From Sphagnum compactum (Eukaryota > Bryophyta > Sphagnopsida > Sphagnales): 64,000 nucleotides of DNA. The notes below the pieces were generated by a model, which worked only from the letters and a program-made list of their open reading frames with translations, had not been told where the DNA came from and ran no database searches. The stretch's first letter is position 1, and each line of letters opens with the position of its first letter. Shown piece by piece: positions 1-12,954 of the stretch. A program made the position numbers and the translations under genes. The stretch lies in contig OZ234495.1 in NCBI GenBank assembly GCA_965153455.1, positions 19,340,875 to 19,404,874 of the forward strand. The letters run 5' to 3'.

Positions 1-99
1 AAAATCAAGTTTCCTAAAAATCTAGTTGTTGTTTTGTTCATTTGGCCCAATCAATAGTTTCATGTGCCAAGAAAACATTATCAAGATTACTATCTCAAT

Positions 100-1700
100 G
101 GTAAATGCAATTTGATCATTGTTTATTACTTCCATGAGTAATGGTTGTAGCTTTAGTTGTAAGGCCTTGGCATAAATTTTGTATGTGGTATTGAGAAAGG
201 TTATAGAGTGTTAGTTGCACAATTCTTCTCATGTCAACTTTGAAAATTAAGGTAATTAAATATTTATTAACACCTTTGGGAAACTTTCTTTGACTAGCCT
301 CTTGGATCATTTTAATATACTCCCTTCCTATCACATGTCAAAACCTCACATAAATTTTTGTCATCACCCAATCGAGGCCAAATCTCAGCAACCTTCAAAA
401 GTTCAAGTTCTATGATTGGCATTTGCAGGACTTCATTCATGCCATTTGTGAACTTGGTTGGAATTTTCTCTAGAATTTCCTCCCTAGTTTGCTCAATTTG
501 ATGGGTGGGAGTTGGGGCCTTGTACAAGGCTTGATTAAATTCATAGCAAGTGGCCTCCATATCTTTGCTATCTGTGAGTATGTTCCCATCCCGATCTTTC
601 AATGCCATGATGAGTGAAGTAGTTGAACGCACTTTGATAGCGGAGAAAAATTCTTTGTTCATGGTGTTACCCTTGTCTTTCCATCGGATTTTGGCTTGGA
701 TGTAGTAGCCCGTCACCTTGATGTACTCTAGCTCTTTTAACTTCTCCCTTGTATTGTCCACCAACCTTTATAAATCTTCATCAGAGGAGTTAGAATGAAG
801 TTACTTCATCACTGCCCCAAGTTGAGTCTTTAACCACTCCTCATCCTACTTGAACTACTTAGCTCTCACCAGACAAAAACCCTTGTACCATTTCACAACT
901 CTTTTCATCTTGGCAAAGAATGTGGCCTCTAACGAAGAGCTTTCTTAAAGTTCTTTCATCTTTTCAATAGCTTCATCAAAGTATCTAATGTTCATTTTCT
1001 AGTAGGATCCTCTAGTCCTTTTTTCTTCCATTATGTTGATTACACTTGAAATAGGTTGGTGGTTTGATTTGGAAGCATCTCCCCTTACAAAGTATTGAAG
1101 AACTTTCAATCTCTGACATGTACTACGGCCCTTTGTCATGTAGAGCTTATCCAACCTAGCAAAAACTCTTGCATTGTTATGCCTAAAATTATCCCAAGAA
1201 AATTTTAGTCCATTTTGTGAATGTATGGGCTTTTTAATGTTTAGAACATCTTTTAGCTTTAATTACCATCCAAACTTGTTTTTATTTTATTTGCCAGCAT
1301 GTTTTATCCTCCATTTTTTCAACTATGTTCAAGTCTCCACAAAAAATCCAATCACAATCTTTGGGTAGGTCCAACAACATTTGTTCCCAATATTGACACC
1401 TCTTTGAGGTAGCACGTGGTGCATAAACATTTATTAGACCTAAATTGCCTCTTGGGAGCCCTTTAAATTAAATCCACTTGGCCCTGTTCTCTCTAATTAC
1501 CCCCTAATGTGTAGCCAAGTTGGCCCATCGTTCATGCATCAGGATTCTTGTCCCACCTTTGCTTGCTCCCATGCTCCTATCCTATGTTGAATACCTAGGT
1601 AAAGCTTTTGTAAACTATCTTGGAGCTTTCTTCCACACAACTTTACCAACTTCATTAACCTTATCTCCTTTTAGCTTGTGCTTTTGGATGAAGAGAAAGT
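100..1700 (-). pseudogene. LINE ORF2 remnant (endonuclease end, linker, start of RT)
   Basis: The longest open piece (764-312, 150 codons, minus) matches the linker between endonuclease and reverse transcriptase in plant LINEs. It has a tryptophan-rich start (IRWKDKGNTMNKEFFSAI), then 'ALKDRDGNILTDSKDMEA', and later the 'MNEVLQMPIIELELLKVAE' type of segment that leads into the RT domain. Upstream on the same strand (about 1700-800), broken frames include 'EKMEDKTC', like the ME(D/N)KT motif near the endonuclease end, and a Glu/Lys-rich linker. No catalytic RT box is in the window. Several in-frame stops make it non-functional. Confidence 0.65.
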
Positions 1701-2749
1701 CTGGCGAAAGATGGATACCTTTTAGGTAAAGCCTTAATTCTGCACTCCTATTTCCATGTTTCACTTTTCAACATTATATGAAAGAATGTGGATTTTCATG
1801 ATGCACCTGGTTTTTTGTTGTTGGGATGTTGTTTATGTGTTACCCCTTCATGATTACCTAACTATCCACCTTTCTTGAATCCCCAGATGTCCACACCTAA
1901 CAGTTGCCTTATTTGCATTGTGACAAAGTTGAGGGTTCTCTTCCATTTCCTTTGGCTATGGCTTTAATAACTCTCAAGTTATTTTCCTTTCCTTCAACTT
2001 TAGGTTGGTCACACGTGCCTTTCTAAAGAGCATCTTTGCACATGTATTTAAACCTTGTAGTAGTGTTATTCCTTCCATTGATTTCTTTCATCACAAACAT
2101 CATGTTGGGCATCCTTGACATGGGAAGGGGTTTACCAATCTAGTCCAGGTTTAACATTGCAAGAGGTTAGGTTGAGTTTATAGAACATCCTCAAAGCCCT
2201 CCATCACTTCATCTTCACTTGTCCATCCTATTTCTTACAAGATCTACCGTCTTATTTCTTTAGCGAGACCCATATTTAATGATGCCTTAATCTCCCAATT
2301 AAAATGAACATGAAGGGGAAGGTGTGGCATTCCTCCTCCTTCATTTGTGTTGGTCACTGACAATGTTGACATGTGTTTCTATGGTGTCATTGCAAGTAAT
2401 GGGATACGTGTTGCAATTTTTCCAAAGTTGTTTATCCTTAATACTATGGTGGCTGAGGGCTCACCAACTTCATTTCCTTTAGCTGTGTTCTTATGTGTGG
2501 TAGGGCATTTAGCATCTAGTGAAAGGTAATGGCCATGGTCTTCAGTTGGCCCATTTTTTGAGGAGCTTCACCTTCCAATTCAATCTCCATGTCTATTGCC
2601 CTTTTTTGGTGCCATCCACCTTCCTCTATAACCATGTCAATGGTTCTAACCCTTTGGCTAATTGGTCATGTATTTTCTCTTCAACTTATCATTCTTATAC
2701 ATTTGAGTGTTCCTTTAATGCATTGTGTGCAATTGGTGCTACACCTAGA

Positions 2750-3950
2750 GCCTGAGAAAATATTGATTGGCCATCCCTTTCAACCAATCTTTTGGTAGGC
2801 TCATGATGCTCATTATCTTCCTTTGTTGTGGTTGGAAGGGGTTGATTTTTCTTCTTGACCACAAGTGTGTAAACCTTTATTGGTCGATCAGTTGTTTTGA
2901 CTTGTGCACATTATGGTCTAATCCACTAGCCACATTCTTCACATACCTTCTATCACTCCTCCAACCATGCTCTTCCCTTTGTCTTTTTTCTTCTCTTCTT
3001 TCCTTGGAGCCTCGACAACTCTCTTTGTTATCCATTGTTATGTGTTTGTCTTGATTTCCAAGCCCCTTTTAATGGATCTTCTCCCCTTGCATGTTGATGG
3101 TTACCACTCTATGAGGGCCTCTCCTTCCCCCAAATCATGTATAATCCTTGATTAGGTGTTCAAGCCTGAAGTAGAACCTACAAAGGATTAGGTATCATTC
3201 ATAGTCATCGAACACTTTAACTTTGCAATCTAGCCCTGCAATATCCACTTTGGCCACCCATCCAACATCTAGGTCTAAAGCAACACAAAACATGTTAGTA
3301 AGGTCAACACCAAGCAATTTTCCCACTAAATTTGCAATCACAGATTCCAATGGGCAATATTCTAGCGGGAACATGTGCAAAGATAACCATACTAAAAGCT
3401 TCAACCCCACTAGGTAATTAGGGTTGGATGATTGAATCCACTTTTGATAAATGGTTATTCCCCACAATGTTTTGTGTGGTGTAAGCATCAAGAGTGTTTG
3501 AATTGTCTATTGGTTACGAGAAGCCAAATAACAAAACCCTCTCCAGCATCCATCTATACCTCACTTTAGTAGAATTAATGTTATGGTTGATTTCTTGGAT
3601 CCACACATCATGGTGATTATCTTGAATCTTATTGCTAATGAAGCTGACTATGACTATGTGAGCCTTGTGGTAATCTATTTCAACTTGTACCACGTCCAAT
3701 TGGAGGTCCTAAGGGGAAACACTCACCATTTTTTTTACGAGTAGTCCCTTGTGATTTTTTAATGAACTTGGCAAAGCGATTTTCCCCTTTGTTGGGTTAA
3801 ATGGGTCCACTTTTCCACTTCCCACCAGCTTTGCAACCAATGTGTCCATTATGCCAAAAGCCTCCCTTGTTGTGACATCTTCCATCTTATTGCCTCTTGC
3901 TTGTGCAACATGGCTTGGTTTTTGATGGTTGGTAAAAGCTTGCAAAGTTT
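2750..3950 (-). pseudogene. LINE ORF1 (gag-like, DUF4283-type) remnant
   Basis: Minus-strand fragments resemble the nucleic-acid-binding ORF1 protein of plant LINEs. The frame at 3491-3195 has a stretch of the type 'W-x-LHMFPLEYCPLE' followed by 'IANLVGKLLGVD', the pattern of the DUF4283 domain that precedes the zinc knuckle. Just after it, near 3180-3130, a frame reads 'RFYFRLEHLIKDYT'. This looks like a CCHC knuckle (C-x2-C-x4-H-x4-C) whose cysteines have become tyrosine or been lost. Further on the minus strand the frame becomes Lys/Arg/Glu-rich, as in ORF1 tails. Stops and frameshifts interrupt the reading. The assignment rests on pattern memory, not alignment. Confidence 0.55.
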
Positions 3951-3985
3951 ATTTGTAAAAAGCTTGCAAAGTTTATTTGTAAAAA

Positions 3986-5737
3986 ACTTTCATGGTGCCC
4001 AACCTCAACCACCCATGCCGCTTCCTTGAGCTCCAACATCACTTATTAGGTTAAACCAACTTGAAAAGTTGTCATACACAAAGCTTAATTTTCTTCGAAA
4101 GAACGAAAAAGCCAACAATTTGACATAGAGCACAAACTTAAACTACACATGGGACAGAAAATCAAAACAAAAGACAATGCATCCAAAACTTTGGATTGTT
4201 TTCAAGTGGCTAGTGACCACACTTCTATGTAAAGACTTTCATTGTCCCCCCAATACATTGTTGCATTTGTTTTTAATGATTCCATTTGTATTTTTTCCTT
4301 TTTTCTTTCTACCTCCTTCCCTCCTTTTCCTTCTCTTTTCATCTTTTTTTTTTTTGTTGCACACTGCCTTTAATTTGCCATTGCTTGCTTAAATTGTTTA
4401 TGTTTTGAGTTTGTGTTGCCTACCTATCTATTTGCGTTGTATTTTGAACTCATGTTACTACCTTTCTATTTTCATTGTTGCCTTTTTGTGTTCATCATTA
4501 TATTTTGTCATTACTGTGTATTTCTATCATGTTTTTCACTGTTGTCGAATTGTTTTCGCCACTACATCCTTGCTTTTGTTACTATTTTTTGTCTTTCAAA
4601 TACTTGTTGTTTGTGTATTTCCACCATTGTGTATTTGTGTTTTGTATGCTTTGAATTTTCATTCCCACCTAGTATTAACCCCCTTGCCTTTGTGTAGGTG
4701 TGAAAATTCGAACTTCAAAACTTAAAATCTTTGACAAAATTCAATATTCAAGTTGCTTTTAGGTGGTAAATTGTTCTTGATTTGCTTGCTTGTTTGTTTG
4801 TTTTTTATGTTTGTGTCTTAATTGTTTGCATTTGAAATTTTCTGCTTGTAAATTTAAAACCAATATACTTTTTCTTTTTGTTTGTGCATGATTTTTAAAG
4901 GATAGTTTACATAAAACATACTTCACATGTTTACACTTTTGAATTTTTTCGCACACCATGAGAGGAAAGAAAAATGAGTAATTTGTAATTTTAAAAAAAT
5001 CCTAATATCTTAAACTTGACCATTTCTTTATTTTTTCCTTTTCCCTTTGTTGTTTAAGGTAATGTATGTAATTACTAATGTTGAACCATTTTCCTTTTTG
5101 AAAGAACAACTATTTGGATTTGACATTTTAAAATTTATGTGGAGGTTTTCCAGGTAGGGAATTTGAACCAAGTTTTTCCAAAATTTGAACCCTTTGGATT
5201 TTGTTCCATCACAATATTTCAAATTCAAGAACCTCTGGACTTGATTTTTGAACCAAGCTAGGTTTCATGTACACACTACACATTCTCCAAGTCTAAAGAT
5301 TATGTGAGTACAAATTAAAACAAGGGTCTATGTAAGTATATAGTAGTTGAAAAACTAATTAAAAGTAATATTTAAACTATAAACTTTTATCTACTTATTA
5401 ACTTTTTTTAAATGTCAAATTTTTTACATACATATCTTGACCATGTTTTCAAAAATATTTTTTCGTGATTTTAGTTCTAGTTCCAAACCTAACCCAAAAA
5501 AAAATCCATGATTTGATTTTTGAACCAATTCAAACAAAATGATGTCAACTCAAGTCCAAGTCACAAGAACTTAACCTTGAACCTTTGGTTTTTACCCTTC
5601 AAACTAAATACCTTCCCAAACACTATTAATTTCAAGGACTTAAAATTGCTTACATATTCATACTCTAGATCTTTTATAACTTTTGCTAGAACAAAGAACT
5701 TGTTTATTTTTCTCCATTAGTAACATTCTTGTGAAAA
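3986..5737. other. AT-rich intergenic spacer
   Basis: Very T-rich on the plus strand (about 4230-5100), with many near-homopolymer runs. No recognisable gene, RNA or element was seen. The open frames here are low-complexity, rich in Phe, Leu and Cys, as expected from T-rich DNA. Confidence 0.6.
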
Positions 5738-6099
5738 TTGGAAATGGATCAATCTTATGAAAATGAAATTATAATCAATGACAATGAGACATTTGAAATT
5801 TTCATGAATGATGTAATTATGGAAGAAATGAAAAAAGGTCTAAAACTAATCCTAATGTACAAATTGAAACAAATAAAAATCCAAAATTTGAAAATAATAA
5901 TGAAAACCAACCTAAGGAAGTTGCATGCTCAAAGAAAATTGTGAAAACTACGTAATAGAACTTCTTTATGTTGAATATTTATTGTGTAAATGATAACCAA
6001 GAGGTCAATGTTGAAAAAGCACAAATTATGTGTTGTATTTTTTGCTATAATAGTTTAATCAAGGTAACAAATTCAAGAATAGAAGCATGAAAGTGTTTA

Positions 6100-6780
6100 A
6101 TTTCATATTGTAAAATAGATGAAATACCAACTTAAAAAAAACATGTTGATATGGACCATGCCATTGTTGCAAAAAGGTTTAAAGATGAATCAAACAATTT
6201 ATGAAAAAAAGAAGAAAAGGAACCAACCAAAAAAACACCAAATGTGTTTATGGGATCTATTTAGAAAATTACAATGAATTATTTTTTCAAAAAATGATGT
6301 GCAATAAAACATTTTTTTGATGATTTTGGTCTTTTGATTGTGAAAAATAGTTTGCCTATCCAATTTGCAAAAAGTCTTTGGTTTAAGCATCTAACTTATG
6401 TCCAAGAATTAATTCCTTTCATAAGGGAGTTTTCACAAGAAATATAATTAAGCTTGGTGGAAAAATTAACCAACTATATGTTTTACTCTTGGGGTTGGTG
6501 GAAAAAACTAATAAATGATATGTTGGAACCAAGTAGAATGTGTTTTTAATTGCTAGCCTCGATATCTAAATGTCGATAGGAGTCCATGATGTCTTTGCTT
6601 TGATAATTAATTTTTAAAACATGTGACCATTATACTATTTGAAACTACCAAAATTATGAGATAGGCTTCGGCTTGAAATTTGAATTATTTATTAAAGAAA
6701 TCAATATTTTTGAATAAAAAATTAGGTTAATGACCTTAGGGTAAATTTAAATCTCTTTCTAGTTTAATACAGTTCATTGA
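6100..6780 (+). pseudogene. hAT-like transposase remnant (N-terminal and central part)
   Basis: Plus-strand frames give a chain of peptides in the order expected for a plant hAT-type transposase. A 'DFGLLIVKNSLPIQFAKS' segment comes first, followed by 'IPFIREFSQEI', the part after the BED-finger region where the family has 'LPFQFVES...FPSRKQFS'. Next comes 'GVHDVFALIINF' (near 6590), which matches the DDE-domain start 'KGxHDVFALVINF'. Then comes 'HVTIILFETT' (near 6620), matching 'HVTIGLFEAT'. The frame shifts between these blocks and several stops interrupt it. The C-terminal dimerisation region is not seen here. The family call is from memory of conserved blocks. Confidence 0.6.
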
Positions 6781-7180
6781 AACAAATGAAGACCTCCAAA
6801 GGGAGTTAGAAAATTTTGAAAGTTTTTTTTTAAACAAGTGAAATTGCTGGACTATGACAATGTAAAAAACTAATTAATGACACATTGTTGATTTCATCAA
6901 AAGTTTTTTTGAAAATGATTTTTATGATTAAAAAAATAACCAATTTATGAGAAGTGCCTTAGATAACAAACTATTCTCCAACTTATGAGAACTAAGACTT
7001 TGAGAATTAATTTACAATATAATAAATAAACGAATAATTGATACTCTACCCTTGTTTTGGAACTCTTTTCTAAAGAGAACTAGCCAAGTTTTTAAGCCAT
7101 TATGAAAACTGGAACTGATAGTTATCATAAAAAGTGCTAATTACTCAACACACAGAAATCAAATTGTGGATTTTTTTAGG

Positions 7181-7414
7181 GGAAGTTACAGTATGAGTGC
7201 GTTCTCCTTAGGTAGGGGCACCCAAGGGTGTTCCCAAACCTTAGGAGAATGCACAAGTACTGGAACCTCCCTTCTATAACTCTCTTTTTATTTCCTCACT
7301 TCTTTCTTGTTTCAAAAATAAAATAAAATTCCATGGGAACGTGGGAACATATAAAATTGGGGGCAGCTCCCCCAGCATAACACCCTAGGGTTCTTCTGTT
7401 GGGGGAGAGCCCTC
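7181..7414 (+). repeat. Dispersed repeat with hairpin-forming ends, copy 1
   Basis: This segment reappears in inverted orientation at 54831-55085. One end carries an imperfect inverted pair around 'TTCTCCTTAGGT...ACCTTAGGAGAA'. The other end carries an imperfect palindrome centred on 'ACCCTAGGGT' and bounded by TCCCCC/GGGGGA. Both features are kept in the second copy, although the rest has drifted. There is no coding potential. Confidence 0.7.
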
Positions 7415-9570
7415 AAAATAGACATAGAAATGAAAAGGGGGTTGGTTACAGAAAGTAACAAGTAGGGTGTACTTTCAAAAAATATTCACCAGGCACTTTT
7501 AATTAGTTGCACAACTATATATGACAATTCATGATCTCGGACTATGTGTGGAGTAGGTGCAATTGGACACACTTTCAAACTTTCAAATTGCTTTAAAACA
7601 CCACAGAGTGAGAGTCGTTTGAAGCACTCTCTTCAATAAACACACCGATGCATCAAACATTTCGAATTTGCCTGAGTTTCCATTCTAAATTCTAAATCAA
7701 GAATTAAACAACACCAATTGTGACTCAAGAGTTTACCACACACATGAATTGAGTATTCTCCAAGTTACAAACAAGATCCCACCATATGGTATTTGGCCTC
7801 CATAATTATAGCAAATGCAGTGTGCACATATGACGGTTCCGTGAGGAAAAGAGAATGTATTTAACAAGAAAATTGCATGTCTACTGATCTATGTGAAGAA
7901 GCATTTGTACATACCTACCTCCCATTCACACTCCTATTTTGATATGAAAAGGCATATTAATTTTTTTATAGATCGAAATTATCAATCTATGAAGTAAACT
8001 AGTTTATTGGCTCTGCCCATAGGGAAGAGACTATGCATATGTGCTAGATTTGGACTTGGGGATAAAATTTTTGCTCACTCATTTGCCAATGTGGAGATGA
8101 CAAGTGTTCACAAAATGAAAATTTTCACATGGATGTAATAAGAGCTTTTCACGTCCACATCTTGTTTCACTGTGATGGAATCAACACTTCTTCTTGCGAA
8201 TTGAATTTGCACACACTTGCAAAGGGGGGGGGGAAGAGAAAGAGAGAACCTTAACCCTTGTCATGCTTTGCCGCTAAAAATCCAAACATGAGGAGTGGTG
8301 GAGATTGGAGTTTCACAGGAGGTAGGAAAGGAACCCATAACTTTTCAATTGTTATGAAGTGCTTGAGAGAATCGGGGAAGGGACTTTCGGGAAAGTGTAT
8401 AAGGGACAATGGAAGGCAAATGGGTTGATTGTGGCTTTGAAGGAAACGCAAGTCCTGTAATGTTCTCAAAATTTCAGATTCCAAACATTTCACATACAAA
8501 TTTCAAATTTCAACTTTGTTTTGTCATGATGAGATCTCCCTAACTATGGGGCTTCATGCCATCCTCTTGGTATCTTTGGAAGGTAGGGGTGAACCCACTT
8601 GGTTTGAGACTGTTTGGAGCTATGATGTGGAAGCTGATTATCAAACCATTTTCTCAATGAAAACTAAATAAAATCGAAACTGAAAACTGTATTGAAATTT
8701 GGGGGTGTTCTTCGTGTTGTTGGAAAGTCTTCAACAAGTCAGATTTAATAAAATTTATTTCAAGATTTTCAGAGCTAAGGTGTGGAAAATATTGATTTGT
8801 GAGTGAGTTTTGTTGCTGAAAATTCAAACAAATTGTAAAAAATGGGTTTGAATTGAAAAATCAGTTGAGTCCTCAATGTGTTCACACTTTAGTCAATGGC
8901 ACAAGCTACACTAGTCTATGTTAAAGTACTAATATCTATCTTCCTTCTTTGCTCCTCCAACTTGTCTTTAATCATGCATATGACATGATTTTAAGTCTCT
9001 CATCCAAATTTTCTACAATTTTTTTAAGCAACATGTGCATGGTGACAAGGATATGCATATATGTGGAATATCAAAATTAATAGGAAATTGCCTTTCACAC
9101 GCATCAACATGAGTTAAACCCAGCACTTACATGTCAAGGGCAATGCTTATGGCCTCATCCTAGGCACCCCTTACTTATTTGAGGGATGCCCCCTCCCCAG
9201 GTCTTTAGTCTTTACCCTACACAATTCCACATTGAACCTTACAAATTCACAAATTACCAATGAAGTCCCCCATTGTATTAATACACATTCTTAACTCATG
9301 AGGTTAAGGGAATGTGTCCAAAAAGAAGATGACCATGTCTTCCCAAGTTTGGTTTGGACAATGTTCCCATGGTTCCCATCCTCAAAAAAGGATCCAAAAG
9401 GTCATTTCACAATTGTCGCAAGATGTCCAAAACAAGGCTCAAAATCATCCCAAAGTCAATATTTCTGTCAATCTTAATGTTCTCAATTGAAACCCTTCAA
9501 ATGTCCGACAACTGTTCCCAAGAAAATCAGCAAACAACTCTGAGTTTATTGTTAGGACCACCAGTGCCCC
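7415..9570. other. Intergenic spacer, nothing recognised
   Basis: No gene, RNA or known element was identified. A run of ten or so guanines lies near 8225. The open frames are short and have no recognisable motif. Confidence 0.5.
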
Positions 9571-9577
9571 ACAAGAG

Positions 9578-9893
9578 ATGGATGCTGGGTGGACTTGTCC
9601 TTGGGTTCTAGTTCCCTAGCTAACCACAGTGGTTAGCTCAGTTGAGTTTACTACCTAGTAACAACCCACTAGTCCTTACATACTTAGTAACAATCTAAAT
9701 TCACCAACTTACTAACCATCTCGACCTCTTATCCGATCTAACTTACATACCTATAAGACTTGTTGCAAGGACGGAAGTTTTACAGGATAAGTTACCAAGG
9801 TGAAACCTGACATCAACTCAATGGATGGATGGATGGATGTTGGGGTGGACATTTCCATTGGGTTCTAGTTCCCTAGCTAACCACAGCGGCTAG
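9578..9893. repeat. Pair of about 60-bp direct repeats
   Basis: The block at about 9578-9640 recurs at about 9831-9893 with a few differences. Both contain 'GGGTTCTAGTTCCCTAGCTA' followed by ACCACAG. The second is preceded by a short (ATGG)n run near 9821-9838. The spacing is about 253 bp. The origin is unknown. Confidence 0.75.
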
Positions 9894-10402
9894 ACTCAGC
9901 TACTGCCTCATTGTACGCCCCTTATTGGGAATGCCTCCACACTTAAACTGACACATAACAACCTTGGCGAGATTCCTTAGTGTAATTTGAGGGTGCCTTA
10001 CACAGTGCAATTTCCCACTCCCTCCCAGAGCGAGGATCTTACTGTAAGCTCACCAGGGCGAGGGCACAAGGTAATCAGCTACATCAGATCACCTTGTTTG
10101 TTAGGAAGACACTCCTTTCAGTGCCTCCCCCTATACCTGAAGGTCCAAGATTATGTCATTTTCTTGATCATATCATACAACACAATCCTCGGGTGATGAT
10201 CATATACTCATCATACTAGTGACCAAAATGTCCATTGAACATGAATAGGAAATTCTCTCCCTTCGTTGAATCTGCCACCTCAGACCTGGATGGAATGAGC
10301 CTCACCCTTGCCATTCAAGTAAATGACTGCGATGGATTATGCTCGATCTATTCATCAATTAAGGTCACAAAATAATGTTGTATCTGAACCTTAATCAGAA
10401 TC

Positions 10403-10406
<4 letters not shown>

Positions 10407-10445
<39 letters not shown>
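10407..10445 (+). repeat. (TC)n microsatellite
   Basis: An uninterrupted TC dinucleotide run of about 39 nt, downstream of the CDPK gene on its minus-strand side. Confidence 0.97.
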
Positions 10446-10448
<3 letters not shown>

Positions 10449-10699
10449 GCTATGAATGCAAAACATTGTAAAAGTACATGTATCATGGAGCTTCCAAATT
10501 TAAGGTATAACCACCTACACTCCTTGGATGAAATGGTATTTGGGACATAATGTAAGATTTGACTAACCTAACTGCACTCCTTTCACCTAAAAACTTATAT
10601 GTATATATATAACAATATACAGAACGTGTTGCTTTTAACATTCTTTATTGTAATAATCCATCATAATCATTTACTTGATCTATTCTCTTCATAAAAAAG

Positions 10700-11316
10700 G
10701 TCACAATTTGGGGATTGAATATCCACGTAGATCTGTATGTACCTCACTCGGCTGATGAAATCAAGGGGAATTCAGTGATCAAGGCTAATTTCAGGCCACA
10801 AGCTACAGTCACTCCACAACCAAAGAATGACCAAGCCTTCATGAATTCCTATTCTTCTCATCAAGCTACATTGTCATGGCATACAGTTGTGCTCTTTCAG
10901 CATAGCACTTCATGAAAACCATAGATAAGAGAAAACATTTGAGAGAAGAATTGCTGGAATGAATGGAGAGGACAGTATTAGAACTGCAAGAACAGAACCC
11001 ACACTCAACTGGCTCTGTTTCTGTCAACACTCATCAGCCGCTCCTGCTACCTTCAAGTTGTACACACACGAAAAGCAAAGTTTATAAGCAAATACTAAGA
11101 AAATTCTTATGTCACATGTCTGTCCTCTACAATCCTCTGCTTGTGCCCAAATACAATCAACCATCAGAAGGGCAATCTCAAAACCAACAACTTCCTAGAG
11201 AGCTGCTTCTCCTAGAATGGCTTGTAAAGATATACAACTGTCTCTGAGAACTAGATTTTGACCAGGCATACATGTTTGAGGACTTCAGCAGCATCTGCTG
11301 TGAGTATAGGGATTTC
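10700..11316 (-). other. Probable 3' untranslated region of the CDPK
   Basis: Non-coding sequence of more mixed composition than the AT-rich spacers, immediately downstream of the CDPK stop codon. The poly(A) site could not be placed. No other gene is visible. Confidence 0.4.
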
Positions 11317-12954
11317 TCACTGAGTCCTGTTGCCTTGCCTATGTTTTTGGGGTACATCGAAACCAGGAGTACCCTTGCGCATCATGGCAACAAACTCATC
11401 ATAGTTGATTCGTCCATCATTGTCAGTGTCTACCTCTCTGATGATATCCTTGATGGTGTCTGCATCACCCATGTTGTTTTTCGTCATTGCTTGCTCCAAC
11501 TCATCCATGGTGATGTAGCCACTGTGATCTGTGTCAAAATGTTGGAATGCAACGTACATATGGTCCTCCTTCTCCATCTTGTTCAGATGCATTGTTGCTG
11601 TTATAAACTCATTGAACTCAATTGTGCCATTTCCATCCACATCAGCTGCTTGCATGAGTTGCTGAACTTCAGACTCTGCCAACTTAGAACCCTGCTTTTG
11701 CAATCCTTCTTTCAGCTCCTCAAACGTAATGGTTCCACTGTTGTCAGTGTCCATGGTTTTGAACATCTCCTTCAAACCCACTATCTCATCCTCTGACAAA
11801 CTCTCAGCAATAACCTTGAGTGCCAGCTTCTTCATCTTGTTCATGGCTGAGAATTGCTTCATTCGAGTTAGAACCGCACTATCTAGTGGCTTGTCTGGAG
11901 CCTTGCCATCCTCCCGAACCCACTCATGGTTCAAGACCTGGTGGGCCGTCAAGCGAAGCTTTGGGTCTTGCTGTAGCATCTTCTTGACCAAATCCTTGGC
12001 CCCTGACGAGATGTCAGGCCATGGATCACTTCTAAAATCAACCTCACCAAGTAGCACAGCATTGAATATGCCTTGCTCTGTCTCTGCCCAATATGGAGGC
12101 ACCCCACATAGAAGGATATAGAGGATCACACCTGCACTCCACACATCAGCCTCAGGCCCATAGTTGCGCCGCAGTACCTCAGGTGCAACATAGTATGCAC
12201 TTCCCACAATGTCTGTAAACACTTGTGAAGGTTTGAAAAACACAGAGAGTCCAAAATCAGTAGCTTTCAGAGCAGCATTCTCAGACTTGTCAGCAAACAA
12301 AAAGTTCTCAGGTTTCAAGTCACGATGCATCACACCCAATGAGTGACAATTCTGCACCACTTTGACTATTGTCCTGCACAGTGATGCTGCAGCTCTCTCA
12401 CTGTAGTGTCCCTGCTTGATGATTCGGTCAAACAGCTCCCCTCCAGCACACAGTTCCATCACCAAGTGGACTGATTGCCTGTCTTCATACACTCCCTTCA
12501 ACTCTACAATATTCTCATGCCCTGATAAGTGATGCATGATTTGCACTTCCCGTTTCACATCCTCAATGTCCTCCTTTGTGGTCAATTTTCTCTTGGCAAT
12601 AGACTTGCAAGCAAAAACCTCTCTGGAGATATTATGTGTGCACAGATAGGTGACTCCAAACTGACCACGGCCAAGCTCCCGCCCCAAAGTGTAAGTTTGG
12701 CGCACATCTTCAAGAGGTCGGCCAAGCACATGGCCGATGGTGGGGAAATTAGAGTGAGGCTTAGGCATGGGTGGCAGTATCAGAGTAGGGGGAACCTTGT
12801 GTGCCATGTTGCTGTTGTGGTTGCTGTGGGCAGCAGCAGGAGCAGCAGATGAAGGAGCAGATGAAGTATGCGAATTGTGTGTAGCAACATGAGGGGATGT
12901 ATATGTCTTGTCACTGTTTGGTGAATCACTACTGCTGCCGCACTGATTCCCCAT
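11317..12954 (-). CDS. Calcium-dependent protein kinase (CDPK), single exon
   Basis: A 545-residue Ca2+-dependent Ser/Thr kinase read without any intron. I start it at the ATG at 12954, not the in-frame ATG 48 bp upstream. This start gives MGNQC, the classic N-myristoylation (Gly2) and palmitoylation (Cys5) signal expected of membrane-bound CDPKs. A Ser/Ala/His-rich variable region covers residues about 6-85. The kinase domain (about 88-346) has glycine loop GRGQFGVTY, Lys117, HRDLKPEN with Asp212, DFG at 233-235 and APEVL. The autoinhibitory junction (about 352-390) includes [20 protein letters not shown]. Four canonical EF-hands start near D402, D438, D474 and D509. All catalytic and Ca2+-ligand positions look intact, so the product should be active. 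The motifs resemble the CPK3/CPK9/CPK17-type groups. The odd point is the lack of introns, since most plant CDPK genes have several. Confidence 0.96.
   Translation of the reverse strand: MGNQCGSSSDSPNSDKTYTSPHVATHNSHTSSAPSSAAPAAAHSNHNSNMAHKVPPTLILPPMPKPHSNFPTIGHVLGRPLEDVRQTYTLGRELGRGQFGVTYLCTHNISREVFACKSIAKRKLTTKEDIEDVKREVQIMHHLSGHENIVELKGVYEDRQSVHLVMELCAGGELFDRIIKQGHYSERAAASLCRTIVKVVQNCHSLGVMHRDLKPENFLFADKSENAALKATDFGLSVFFKPSQVFTDIVGSAYYVAPEVLRRNYGPEADVWSAGVILYILLCGVPPYWAETEQGIFNAVLLGEVDFRSDPWPDISSGAKDLVKKMLQQDPKLRLTAHQVLNHEWVREDGKAPDKPLDSAVLTRMKQFSAMNKMKKLALKVIAESLSEDEIVGLKEMFKTMDTDNSGTITFEELKEGLQKQGSKLAESEVQQLMQAADVDGNGTIEFNEFITATMHLNKMEKEDHMYVAFQHFDTDHSGYITMDELEQAMTKNNMGDADTIKDIIREVDTDNDGRINYDEFVAMMRKGTPGFDVPQKHRQGNRTQ

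Larger units (their letters stand above)
1..3985 (-). mobile_element. Decayed LINE (non-LTR retrotransposon), truncated by the window edge
   Basis: Reading the minus strand, the order is an ORF1-like segment (about 3950-2750) followed by an endonuclease/linker/reverse-transcriptase-like segment (about 1700-100). That is the order of ORF1 and ORF2 in plant L1-type LINEs. Frames are broken by many stops and frameshifts, so the element is inactive. The 3' part, with the RT catalytic core, would lie to the left of position 1. At the high-coordinate end a 24-bp unit is duplicated in tandem (about 3934-3983). I saw no target-site duplication. Confidence 0.65.

Noticed and set aside
12529-12852. Antisense open frames over the CDPK gene (also 11272-11796 and 11729-12121)
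   Set aside because: They lie opposite strongly conserved kinase and EF-hand codons. The openness follows from codon bias of the sense gene.
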